Below are positions 51,520 through 59,270 of a stretch of 64,000 nt of DNA, one piece after another; position 1 is the stretch's first letter; every line of letters starts with the position of its first letter. The stretch lies in NCBI RefSeq assembly GCF_002090175.1, contig NZ_BBRN01000006.1:372001-436000 (forward strand). Direction: 5' to 3'. Position numbers and translations under genes: made by a program. The DNA comes from Demequina sp. NBRC 110057. Lineage in GTDB: Bacteria > Actinomycetota > Actinomycetes > Actinomycetales > Demequinaceae. Below the pieces are notes generated by a model. That model was not told the origin of the DNA and made no database searches. It was given only the letters and a program-made list of their open reading frames with translations.

Positions 51520-52824
51520 CTAGCGGACGCCCCGGATGGGCGCGACGAGCAGGCCACCGACGAGCGCCAACCCCGCGGCGACGAAGTACACAGGTTGGTA
51601 GTTGTCGTCACCTGCGAGGAGCACGATCCCGGCGGCGAGTGCGGGCGCGACGGCCTTCGGGATTTCGTTTGCCAGCTGCATGATGGCGACCCAGCGACCG
51701 GCGGCCGTACGGTCGGGGAGGACATCGAGCATCAGTGCTTGGTCGACCGCGCCGAAGATCCCGCTCGCGAGCCCGAAGATGACGGTGCCCACGATGTACA
51801 TCATGTTCGAGGTCACCAGGCCCACCGTCAGCAAGCCGGCCGCCATGATCAGGCCGCTCGCCATCACGAGGGGCTTGCGGCGCCCGATGCGGTCGGAGAC
51901 GACGCCCGAGCCGAGTGCGCCTGCCATGGTGAAGATCATGCTGACCCCGCCCGCGGTGGCGGTCAGTGCTGCGACGGCGGCGTCGTCGAGTCCGAGCCGC
52001 GAGCCGAGGAAATAGACCGAGTAGATCGACATCATGTACAGCGCGATGAACACCGCAAGCTTGCTGATCCATGCCCATGCAAAGTCGCGATGGTCGCGGG
52101 GGTCGAACACCATGTGCCGGAAGACGGTGGTGATCTTGACCCGCGTCGCGTCGAGGTAGAGGCTCGAGGGGTCATCCATGCGGACCATGAAGATCAGGGA
52201 CCCGATGCATGCGAGGACTGCCGGCACGACAAACATCGCGACGGGCATCGTGACCAAGGCTCCGGCGAGCACGATGCCCGCGATCGATGCGACTTGAGTC
52301 ACAGCCCCATTGATTCCCGCAACGATCCCTCGCTGAGACTCGGGCAGCTTGTCGCCCATGTGGGTAAGGATCATCGAGCCGGTCGTGACGAGCCCGAGGT
52401 ATCCCACGAGCCAGCCTGTCAGCACCACGGCGAAGTTGTCGCTCACGCCAATCATCGTGTAGCCGGCCAGGCCCGCGACGAGTCCGCCCAGCATCCACGG
52501 GCGACGTCGCCCCATGCGAGAACGGGTGGTGTCGCTGAGGATGCCAATGACGGGGTTCACGAAGATGAGAGCGACCGCCGCAGTGGTCAGCACGATCGCG
52601 AGCAGCGAGTTCTTGGCGTCCGGGTTGATCTCTTCGACCTTGATGGCGAGAGAAAACGTTCCGGGTGCAATGGTGGCGATCGGGATGGCGAACTGCGCCG
52701 CAAACATGAGTGCCATGTATCGCTTGGGCCAACGTGGCGGCTCGCTCGCGAGCTGCGGGGCCGCCTTCTCTGGTGCGGCGGTGGCCATGGCCGTGGCAAC
52801 GGCGTCGGGTTCGGGGTGACTCAT
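51520..52824 (-). CDS. MFS sugar transporter
   Basis: A 434-aa membrane protein with about 12 segments and both halves of an MFS/GPH-like carrier. The loop GILSDTTRSRMGRRRPWMLGG between segments 2 and 3 and GVVSDRIGRRKPLVMASG in the second half are the signature loops; they resemble sugar symporters of the SLC45/GPH kind. It probably imports a sugar or small glycoside with a cation. Its promoter carries a LacI-type operator of the uronate set, so it likely handles a uronide or uronate. GAGG precedes ATG 52824. Confidence 0.88.
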   Translation of the reverse strand: MSHPEPDAVATAMATAAPEKAAPQLASEPPRWPKRYMALMFAAQFAIPIATIAPGTFSLAIKVEEINPDAKNSLLAIVLTTAAVALIFVNPVIGILSDTTRSRMGRRRPWMLGGLVAGLAGYTMIGVSDNFAVVLTGWLVGYLGLVTTGSMILTHMGDKLPESQRGIVAGINGAVTQVASIAGIVLAGALVTMPVAMFVVPAVLACIGSLIFMVRMDDPSSLYLDATRVKITTVFRHMVFDPRDHRDFAWAWISKLAVFIALYMMSIYSVYFLGSRLGLDDAAVAALTATAGGVSMIFTMAGALGSGVVSDRIGRRKPLVMASGLIMAAGLLTVGLVTSNMMYIVGTVIFGLASGIFGAVDQALMLDVLPDRTAAGRWVAIMQLANEIPKAVAPALAAGIVLLAGDDNYQPVYFVAAGLALVGGLLVAPIRGVR

Positions 52825-52878
52825 AAGAACCTCGTTGTTCGGAATCGATCTAGGCGACTACGGTGCCGCCGACGCTGT

Positions 52879-52919
52879 ATTTGAGCATCGGATCGCACTA
52901 TTTGTCAACCGGTTGCCAA
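52879..52919 (-). promoter_or_regulatory. MFS promoter with overlapping LacI-type operator
   Basis: On the minus strand, -35 TTGACA (52903-52908) is 18 bp from TCAAAT (52879-52884). The operator TTGTCAACCGGTTGCCAA at 52902-52919 (8 of 9 symmetric pairs) covers the -35 box. The layout matches the uxaC promoter. Confidence 0.72.
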
Positions 52920-52992
52920 ACAAGGCGGGTGACCTGTCCTCTGACGTCGGCCAGGCGCGTGATCGACGGGAGTGCCCGTCAGGGACCAATCC

Positions 52993-55473
52993 CTACATCT
53001 CACCCTTGCGCGTGAGCCAGTTCATGGCGAGGTACCCCAGCGGAATGCGGATCCAGTACGTGATCACGCGGTAGATCAGCACCACGGGGGTCGCGACGGC
53101 GGTCGGCACTCCCGCGCCCACGAGGCCCGCGATGAGCGACGCCTCGACGGCGCCCAGTCCACCGGGGGTCGGCACCACGGCGCCGACGGCGTTGGACAGG
53201 AAGAACAGGATCGTGACGTCGATGATCGCGAGGTCCTGGCCGAACGCCTCGAGCGTGCAGAAGAACGTCCCCACGAAGGCGACGGTCTGCACCAGGTTGC
53301 CCGCGAGGCCCACGGCCAGGCGCCAGGGCTGGCCGAGGATCTGCACCAGGCGCGGCCAGGTCTGGCGCAGCGTCGGCATGATCTTGGCGAGCGTCCAGCG
53401 CCGCACCTTGGGGATCAGCATGAAAGCCGTGATGACGACGGCAGCGACGCCGATGCCGATGAGCACCGCCGTCGACGGCAGCGCCGCGAGCGTTCCCTGC
53501 GACCCCGTCACCAGGGTGAGGGTCAGGAGGCCGATGACGGTGACGACCACCGCGGAGACCTGCACCAGGGCGACGGTCGCCACGGCCAGGGGCCCGGTGA
53601 CCTTGCGCTTGGTGAGCAGGCGCAGGTTGAGCGCCGCGGGACCGACGCCGGCGGGCACGGCGACCGCGATGTACCCCGCGGCAACCTGCGCGAGCAGCAC
53701 CCGCATCCACGGCAGCCGCACGGGAGAGAAGGCGAGCATGGCGAGCGCGGCACCCACGTACGTGACGAAGGACCACAGCAGCGCGCCAAGGATCCACCAC
53801 GGGTTCGCGGTGCTGAGGGCGCCCACCACGTTCTGGGTGTTGAACGAGGTGAGGATGACGGTGCCGATGAGGACGGCGGCGCCGAAGAGCACCACGGTGC
53901 GCCATCCGAAACGGGCGATGTTCTGCTGCTCGATCTCCGCATCGGGCACCCGCGTGACGATGGCCGCACGCGTGTCCTTGAGCACGTCACCCTGCGCCTT
54001 GAGCGTGCGCTGGGTGGAGCGGGGAAGCACGATGGCCTGCAGCAGCGGCGCGACCTGCTCGACGATTCCCTCGCCCAGCGCCCGGAACGCGGCGTCGACG
54101 GCACGGTCGGGCCCCACGATGGTGGCCGTCGCGGCGAGGACCTGCACGTTGTCGAGGCGCCTGGCGAGCGTCGACGTGGCGACCTCGCCCATGTCCCAGC
54201 TGGTGATCCACACGAGCGGGGCGCCGGTGTCCTCGCCGTCGCTCACCAGGATGGTGTCGGACGTGATCTGGCGGTGCGAGACACCTGCGGCGTGCGCCTG
54301 CGCGAACTGCTCCCACACGGCGTCCAGCAGTGCGTCGTCCACCTCATCGGCCGTCATGTCGGACAGCGCGCGGGCGGCGACGGGGCGCTGGTAGACCACC
54401 AGCATGGTGTCCCGTGCCTGGCTCATGCCGAGGACGCGGGCGGTGCGCACCCCGGCGGCGCGCGCGGCGTGCGAGACCAGCGCGGTGGACTCGGCGGCGT
54501 GGCGCAGGCTGACCTCGGCGCGCGGGTCGATGCCGCGGAAGCGCAGCGTGCGCCACCACTTGGTGAGGAAGCCGGCGGTGTGCTGATCACCGTCGAGCGC
54601 GAGCACGATGAGGTGGTGGCCCTCGACGGTGGTGACGGCGTAGATGCGGCCGGAGCGGGTGCGGCCGATCGCGGCGGCGACGTCGTCCTGGGTCTCGGGA
54701 ACGTCGGTATCGCGGTGGTCGGCGCGGACGATGCGGCGAGGCTCGAACCCGGCCCGCCGAATGCCGTCGGCAAGCGTGGCCCCGTAGGCGCGGTCGGCGG
54801 TGGAGCCCACGGCCCAGCGCAGGATGAGGCCCGAGGCACGGCCGATCAGCACCACGGTTACCGCGGCGGGAAGCGTGACGATGCCGGAGATCACGCCGAC
54901 AGCGGCGGCGATCCATACGAAAGGCCACGACACGGACAGCACGCGCCTCGTCGAGCGCAGGCCGGCCGCGGTGAGCATCGCGGCGACGGCGGCGAGGTAG
55001 GCGGGAAGCTGCACCACCATGTCCCCGTCGGAGCCGCGCACCGACAGCGAGGTGATGAGCTCATCGGCCCCGAACTCGAGGGTGGTGATCGCGGCGATGA
55101 CGGTGACGATGAACGCCAGCACTCCCGCGCCGATCACCTCGAGGATGCGGCGAGGCTCGCGCCGGAAGCCAAGGTCGAGCACCACAGCGAGCGGCACCAC
55201 GATGGTGACGATGCCGGAGAAGATGTTGACCGGTGCGACAAGCAGTCGCTGCAGGACGCGGGCGAAGCCCTGGACGTCCTCGGTCAGGCCCTCCGTGGTG
55301 GCGGTGCCGTAGGCGCCCAGCAGCAGCACGAGCACGATGCCGAGCACCGTGAGGCTCGCCGCGAGGATGTCGGAGACGCGGTGCACGCGCGTCTCGGGGG
55401 CGTCCACCACCGTCACGCCGCGAAGCGGATCGACGCTGGCAGAGTCCTCCTGCGTCGCTCCGGGGCCGGCCAT
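52993..55473 (-). CDS. Membrane protein: pseudokinase-like domain plus UPF0104 flippase-like domain
   Basis: An 826-aa protein in three parts. An N-terminal membrane region (about 30-225) has five or six segments. A soluble kinase-like domain (about 230-450) has SHRQITSDTIL in place of the HRD loop and ITSWDMG in place of DFG, so key catalytic residues are changed. The C-terminal part (about 510-826) is the UPF0104/AglD/LPG-synthase transmembrane domain (VPAGVGPAALNLRLL, PTPGGLGAVEASLIAGL). Such domains occur in lipid flippases/synthases of the MprF type. ATG 55473 lies 7 nt after a -10-like box. Function unknown; signalling-linked lipid transfer is a guess. Confidence 0.82.
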   Translation of the reverse strand: MAGPGATQEDSASVDPLRGVTVVDAPETRVHRVSDILAASLTVLGIVLVLLLGAYGTATTEGLTEDVQGFARVLQRLLVAPVNIFSGIVTIVVPLAVVLDLGFRREPRRILEVIGAGVLAFIVTVIAAITTLEFGADELITSLSVRGSDGDMVVQLPAYLAAVAAMLTAAGLRSTRRVLSVSWPFVWIAAAVGVISGIVTLPAAVTVVLIGRASGLILRWAVGSTADRAYGATLADGIRRAGFEPRRIVRADHRDTDVPETQDDVAAAIGRTRSGRIYAVTTVEGHHLIVLALDGDQHTAGFLTKWWRTLRFRGIDPRAEVSLRHAAESTALVSHAARAAGVRTARVLGMSQARDTMLVVYQRPVAARALSDMTADEVDDALLDAVWEQFAQAHAAGVSHRQITSDTILVSDGEDTGAPLVWITSWDMGEVATSTLARRLDNVQVLAATATIVGPDRAVDAAFRALGEGIVEQVAPLLQAIVLPRSTQRTLKAQGDVLKDTRAAIVTRVPDAEIEQQNIARFGWRTVVLFGAAVLIGTVILTSFNTQNVVGALSTANPWWILGALLWSFVTYVGAALAMLAFSPVRLPWMRVLLAQVAAGYIAVAVPAGVGPAALNLRLLTKRKVTGPLAVATVALVQVSAVVVTVIGLLTLTLVTGSQGTLAALPSTAVLIGIGVAAVVITAFMLIPKVRRWTLAKIMPTLRQTWPRLVQILGQPWRLAVGLAGNLVQTVAFVGTFFCTLEAFGQDLAIIDVTILFFLSNAVGAVVPTPGGLGAVEASLIAGLVGAGVPTAVATPVVLIYRVITYWIRIPLGYLAMNWLTRKGEM

Positions 55474-55480
55474 GGCTCCG

Positions 55481-55486
55481 AGTGTA
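55481..55486 (-). promoter_or_regulatory. Candidate -10 box for a leaderless transcript
   Basis: On the minus strand TACACT lies 7 nt before ATG 55473. GGAG is present in the gap but too close to the start to act as a normal ribosome binding site. Confidence 0.45.
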
Positions 55487-55503
55487 GGAGGTACAGGCCC
55501 CGG

Positions 55504-56340
55504 TCAGCTCACCCCGAGCGCGTCGAGCCACTCGGCGGGCACCACCTCGGGCCCGATGAACGACACCGCGTCCAGGGTCCAATGCGCCAGGATCAGCGGC
55601 CCCAGGCGCCCCGTCCGGTGGAACCAGTACGCGAAGACGAGGCCCATGACGACGTTGCCCAGCGCCATCGGCCACCCCTGATACAGGTGATAGGCGCCGC
55701 GCAGCAGCGCCGACGCGAGGATGGCCGCGTACGGCGACCACCGCAGCTCCTTGAGCCGCGTCACCAGGTAGCCGACGGCGATCGTCTCCTCCAGCACGCC
55801 CGCCACGGCGGCCGAGAGCAGGAGGATGGTCGCGGCCCACCAGGCATCGGGCAGCCCCGAGGTGTCGATGCGGACCGTCTGGCCCAGCGCGCGCGACACG
55901 GCGTACAGCGCGAGACCGGGGATGCCGATGCAGGCCGCCAGCGCGAGCGCCCCGAGCGCGTCGCGTCGCAGGCCGTGCCTGCCGCCCGTGAGGCCCAGGC
56001 GCCTGTGGGCCGAGCGCCCACCCATGCTCAGCAGGTATAGCGCGAGCGCAACCGGCATGAGCAAATACGCCTGGCGCACCACCTGCGAGGCAAGGTCCAC
56101 CCAGTCGATCGAGGAGCGTGACGGGTTGAGCGTCGTGGACTGGTCGCCGATCGCCGGCTCGGCAAGGTAGCGCTCGATGAGCGTGAGCGCCGCCGTGATC
56201 GCGTAATAGCCGAGCGACAGCCCCAGGACGATGCCGATCTCGGCCTTGAGGCGGCGCGGGCTGGGGTTGGCGGGGCCGGTGGCGACAGCCGATGCCGCGG
56301 CCGGCTGGGTGCCGGCGTCCGGGGAGGAGCTCATGGTCAC
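55504..56340 (-). CDS. CPBP-family intramembrane protein (Abi/CAAX type)
   Basis: A 278-aa protein with about seven or eight membrane segments. CPBP motifs are visible: VLEETIAVGYLVTRL (the EE pair), LLRGAYHLYQGWPMALGN (first His) and FAYWFHRTGRLGPLILAHWTLD (second His). The usual Arg of EExxxR is absent. Members are glutamic-type or metal intramembrane proteases, or inactive relatives. The frame opens at GTG 56340; ATG 56334 is equally possible, with TAGGGT at 56344-56349 upstream on the minus strand. Divergent from a sigma factor gene, which may or may not reflect a functional link. Confidence 0.83.
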   Translation of the reverse strand: MTMSSSPDAGTQPAAASAVATGPANPSPRRLKAEIGIVLGLSLGYYAITAALTLIERYLAEPAIGDQSTTLNPSRSSIDWVDLASQVVRQAYLLMPVALALYLLSMGGRSAHRRLGLTGGRHGLRRDALGALALAACIGIPGLALYAVSRALGQTVRIDTSGLPDAWWAATILLLSAAVAGVLEETIAVGYLVTRLKELRWSPYAAILASALLRGAYHLYQGWPMALGNVVMGLVFAYWFHRTGRLGPLILAHWTLDAVSFIGPEVVPAEWLDALGVS

Positions 56341-56366
56341 GCCACCCTAACGAGCGGCGGGGGCGG

Positions 56367-56386
56367 GCCGTCACCAGGGTGACGGC
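56367..56386. promoter_or_regulatory. Perfect 20-bp inverted repeat between CPBP and sigma genes
   Basis: GCCGTCACC-AG-GGTGACGGC is a perfect palindrome apart from its two central bases. It is too tight to be a terminator hairpin and lies between divergent genes, 27 bp from one start and 79 bp from the other. It looks like an operator; the binder is unknown. Confidence 0.5.
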
Positions 56387-56464
56387 GGCATCGGCCCCCA
56401 ACGATTCGCGGCCCGAGCCGCGTTGTGTGGGCGACAATGCCAGCCAGGCCAGGGGAGGCAAGCG

Positions 56465-57004
56465 ATGGCGCGATGGGAGCCGATGCTCGACACGCTCATG
56501 AGGGAGCGTGCGGGAGGGCTGCTGGCCTATGCGCGCCTGCTCGCCGGCGACGACGCGGAGGACGTCCTCCAGGACGCTCTCGTGAAGGCGTTCTCAAGGG
56601 GACGTCGGTTCCCCAATGTGCCGATGGCGGAGGCGTACGTGCGCCGCACCATTCCGAGCGTCTTCATCGACCGTGTGCGCCGCGCCGGGGCCGCCCGCCG
56701 TGCCCACGACAAGCTCCGCGAGGTCCCGCCGCACCGGCCGGACAGCGCCGAGGTGCTCGACGTGCGCGCCGCGCTCGCGCGCCTCAGTCCCCGCGAGCGG
56801 GCGTGCATCGTGCTGCGGTTCTACGACGACCTCACGGTGCCGGGGATCGCGGACCGGCTCGGCATCGCCGAGGGCACGGTCAAGAGGTACCTGTCCGATG
56901 CGTCGGCGCGGCTGGCGCAGGAGCTCGACACGGTCGCCGACTGGCGTGCCGATCCGACCACGGTGCCGGTGGTGGCACCCCAGATGAAGGGAGCAGGGCG
57001 ATGA
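56465..57004 (+). CDS. ECF RNA polymerase sigma factor (SigE family-like)
   Basis: A 179-aa two-domain ECF sigma factor. Region 2 spans about residues 10-75 (LLAYARLLAGDDAEDVLQDALVKAF, AYVRRTIPSVFIDRVRR); region 4 spans about 105-160 (LSPRERACIVLRFYDDLTVPGIADRLGIAEGTVKRYLSDA, read in pieces) with its HTH. It directs RNA polymerase to a special promoter set. AGGGGAGG lies 6 nt before ATG 56465. The following gene overlaps by ATGA and encodes its probable anti-sigma factor. Confidence 0.9.
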   Translation: MARWEPMLDTLMRERAGGLLAYARLLAGDDAEDVLQDALVKAFSRGRRFPNVPMAEAYVRRTIPSVFIDRVRRAGAARRAHDKLREVPPHRPDSAEVLDVRAALARLSPRERACIVLRFYDDLTVPGIADRLGIAEGTVKRYLSDASARLAQELDTVADWRADPTTVPVVAPQMKGAGR

Positions 57005-57912
57005 ATGATCTGAGGGATCTGCTGCATGACGAGGCGCGCGGCGGGCACACGGGCGACGACTTCGCCCGGCGGTTCGGGGCGCAGGTGCGGGGGCGCGTGC
57101 GGCGTCGTCGCGCGGTGCACGCCGCCGGGGTGGGGTCGGCGGCGGCGGTGTCCGCCGGGGTCCTCGCCTTCGGCGGGATGGCGCTGGCGCAGGGGCGGAC
57201 CGCGTCGGTAGCGCCGGCGGGGCAGTCGGCGAGCCCCTCCGCGGGGGCATGCCTCGACGTTCCCACCGGCAGCGCCGACGAGGAGGTCACGATCAGCCTC
57301 GGCCCGGAGACGTCCCTTCCCGCCAGCACGGCCGCGCCGGATCAGTGGTCTGTCATCGACGGCGATACCGGGCTCACCACGCTGCAGGACGCCGCGAGCG
57401 GGGCAGTGCTGGCTGTCATCTCCACGGGCGCCGACGGCGACCTGGTGGTGCAGACCGCCGCCGATGCAGCGGTGACGGTGACGCCCGACGAGGACGGCCT
57501 CGCGGTGTTCAGCATCGCCGACGGCACCTGGGTGACCTGGGATGCGAACCTCAACGTGCAGCTCGACCGCACGAAGTCGATGCCGGACGGGGTCAGCGAG
57601 GCCGTCCCTGCCGAGCCCGCCGCCTACCCCGAGGCGGCCTTCGCGTGCGCACCCGAGCCGGCACTCGCGCCCGACGAGGCGCTCTACGCGTCCCTCGAGG
57701 CCGGCAGCGACCGGGTCCTGACGCTTCTCATGCCCAGGGCCGACGGCACCGCGGTGCTCACGCGTGAGGACGGCACCACCGAGGTCCTCCAGCCCACCGA
57801 GGACGGCACCTTCACCTTCGACGACATCGACGCCGACGGCGTCGCCACCCACGTCACCGTGGACCCCGATCCCGCGCAGGGCGAGAGCTCGGTCACCGTC
57901 GAGTTCGACTAG
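57001..57912 (+). CDS. Single-pass membrane protein, probable anti-sigma factor
   Basis: A 303-aa protein: a short charged cytoplasmic part (about residues 1-38, ending RGRVRRRRAV), one membrane segment (about 39-63) and an acidic extracellular domain of about 220 aa with a Ser/Ala-rich linker. No zinc-type HxxxCxxC motif is seen in the cytoplasmic part. ATG 57001 overlaps the sigma gene by 4 bp, the standard layout for a sigma/anti-sigma pair. The outer domain is repetitive in style (LEAGSDRVLTLLMP, REDGTTEVLQ). The signal it senses is unknown. Anti-sigma function is inferred from position and topology. Confidence 0.7.
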   Translation: MNDLRDLLHDEARGGHTGDDFARRFGAQVRGRVRRRRAVHAAGVGSAAAVSAGVLAFGGMALAQGRTASVAPAGQSASPSAGACLDVPTGSADEEVTISLGPETSLPASTAAPDQWSVIDGDTGLTTLQDAASGAVLAVISTGADGDLVVQTAADAAVTVTPDEDGLAVFSIADGTWVTWDANLNVQLDRTKSMPDGVSEAVPAEPAAYPEAAFACAPEPALAPDEALYASLEAGSDRVLTLLMPRADGTAVLTREDGTTEVLQPTEDGTFTFDDIDADGVATHVTVDPDPAQGESSVTVEFD

Positions 57913-57932
57913 CCGCCATCCGGTGTGACCAG

Positions 57933-57979
57933 TACGGCCGATGCGCCCGTCGCCCCAGGTGACGGGAGCATCGGCCGTA
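57933..57979 (+). terminator. Long hairpin after the sigma/anti-sigma operon
   Basis: 19-nt arms (left TACGGCCGATGCGCCCGTC) pair at 18 of 19 positions around a 9-nt loop. It begins 20 bp after the anti-sigma stop. Each arm contains one copy of the over-represented GGCCGATGC/GCATCGGCC motif. Its last bases overlap the -10 box of the next gene. Confidence 0.75.
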
Positions 57980-57983
57980 GTCT
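57978..57983 (+). promoter_or_regulatory. Candidate -10 box for a leaderless transcript
   Basis: TAGTCT ends 6 nt before ATG 57990 with no Shine-Dalgarno sequence. It overlaps the foot of the preceding hairpin by 2 bp. Confidence 0.5.
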
Positions 57984-57989
57984 CGAGGC

Positions 57990-58685
57990 ATGACCGTCGT
58001 CACCGCGATCCGCCGCTATCCCGTGAAGTCGATGGGAGGCGAGGCGCTCGACCGCGTCGACCTCGACCCGCGCGGCCTGGTGGGCGACCGCGGCTGGGCG
58101 GTGCGTGACGGCGACTCGAGGCTCGCCTCAGGAAAGAACACCAAGCGCATGGTGCGCCGCGATGGCGTCTTCGCGTTCCGCGCGGCGACGACCGCCGAGG
58201 GCGTCGTGGTGAGCGGGCCCGGCGGCAGGCACGGCCTCGCGGGAGACCCGACCGTCGACGCGTGGCTCACTGACGCGCTCGCGGCCGAGGTGGCCCTCGC
58301 GCCCGAGACCGACGTTCCCCACTTCGACGACGGCGCGGTGTCGCTGGTGGGCACAGCCACCCTCGACTGGTGCGCGCGAGAGCTCGGCGCCGACGCTGAC
58401 GCCCGCCGCCTGCGCGCCAACCTCGTGGTCGCGACCACGGAGCCCTTCGAGGAGGAGTCCTGGGAGGGCGAGGTGCGCATCGGCACGGCCGTGCTGCGGC
58501 CCGTCGGGCGCATCGAACGCTGCCGGACGATTGACCTGCCGCAGGACGGGCTTGCCGAGAAGACCCGCTGGCTGCAGCCGCTGGGAAAGTCCCGCGACCT
58601 GCGCGTGGCGATCTACCTCGACGTGGTCACTCCCGGCGAGGTGGCCGTGGGTGACCTGGTGACGGGCGCCTCCGCGAGCCACTGA
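57990..58685 (+). CDS. MOSC-domain protein
   Basis: A 231-aa protein of the YcbX/MOSC type. The N-terminal beta-barrel part begins VTAIRRYPVKSMGGEALDRV; the MOSC core carries the conserved Cys in RIERCRTIDLP (about residue 181) and ends with VAVGDLVTG. MOSC proteins bind molybdenum cofactor or transfer sulphur and detoxify N-hydroxylated bases; here the role is open. The 3' end overlaps the convergent ACT gene by 73 bp. Confidence 0.9.
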   Translation: MTVVTAIRRYPVKSMGGEALDRVDLDPRGLVGDRGWAVRDGDSRLASGKNTKRMVRRDGVFAFRAATTAEGVVVSGPGGRHGLAGDPTVDAWLTDALAAEVALAPETDVPHFDDGAVSLVGTATLDWCARELGADADARRLRANLVVATTEPFEEESWEGEVRIGTAVLRPVGRIERCRTIDLPQDGLAEKTRWLQPLGKSRDLRVAIYLDVVTPGEVAVGDLVTGASASH

Positions 58686-59098
58686 GCGTCGTCGGTACTG
58701 GCGTCGAGCGTGTGTCCCGCCCCGCGGAGCGCTCGCGTCGCCTCGTCGTGGCGGTCGCTGGGCGTCATCAGGACGTCGCCGTCGAAGGTGGAGATCACGA
58801 AGACCGGGCAGCCGATCGCCGCGAGAGGGTCCACCAGCCATGCCACCACGCCAGTCAGGCCGAACGGGATCGGCCCGCCGGCGTACAGCGCCCGCCACGG
58901 GCCGTCGAGTTCTGCTCCCGAGGGCGCCGCATCGGATCCGCAGACGATAGAGATCTCCTGGTCGGTCCGGGTGTAAGACACCAGGGACTCGGCGCGAACC
59001 AGGTCGGCGAGCACTGGAGCGACGTCCGTGTCGACGGGGAACCGCGCGATGACGTACTCGCCTGGCAGCGAGCGGAGGGGGACAGCAGGAAGAGGCAT
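58613..59098 (-). CDS. ACT-domain protein
   Basis: A 161-aa protein with two ACT-like units of the CASTOR/ACT_7 kind: EYVIARFPVDTDVAPVLADL with YTRTDQEISIVC in the first, and PFGLTGVVAWLVDPLAAIGCPVFVISTFDGDVLM in pieces in the second. ACT domains bind small ligands such as amino acids. No catalytic domain is attached. ATG 59098 is used since the fold begins shortly after. It overlaps the MOSC gene tail to tail, an unusually long convergent overlap. Confidence 0.83.
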   Translation of the reverse strand: MPLPAVPLRSLPGEYVIARFPVDTDVAPVLADLVRAESLVSYTRTDQEISIVCGSDAAPSGAELDGPWRALYAGGPIPFGLTGVVAWLVDPLAAIGCPVFVISTFDGDVLMTPSDRHDEATRALRGAGHTLDASTDDAQWLAEAPVTRSPTATSPGVTTSR

Positions 59099-59201
59099 GG
59101 ATGCACCCCGATCAGAAAACGCGGAAGGCAACCACACGGTGCCACGGCAATCGCGTTGCTACGACTGTAGCGAGTGGCACGCCTTCGCCCGCGCCGTGCT
59201 G

Positions 59202-59256
59202 CTGGCGGGACATGAGGGTCGATTCTCGAGCGAAAACGACGCTCATGTCCCGCCAG
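59202..59256. repeat. Long hairpin-forming inverted repeat
   Basis: CTGGCGGGACATGAG (59202-59216) and its exact complement (59242-59256) form a perfect 15-bp stem; after one mismatch the stem continues with GTCG/CGAC, leaving a 15-nt loop. It ends 15 bp before the purB stop on the minus strand and could terminate purB. The size and AT-containing loop also suit a dispersed palindromic repeat. Confidence 0.8.
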
Positions 59257-59270
59257 GAAGCAGCCCGAAC

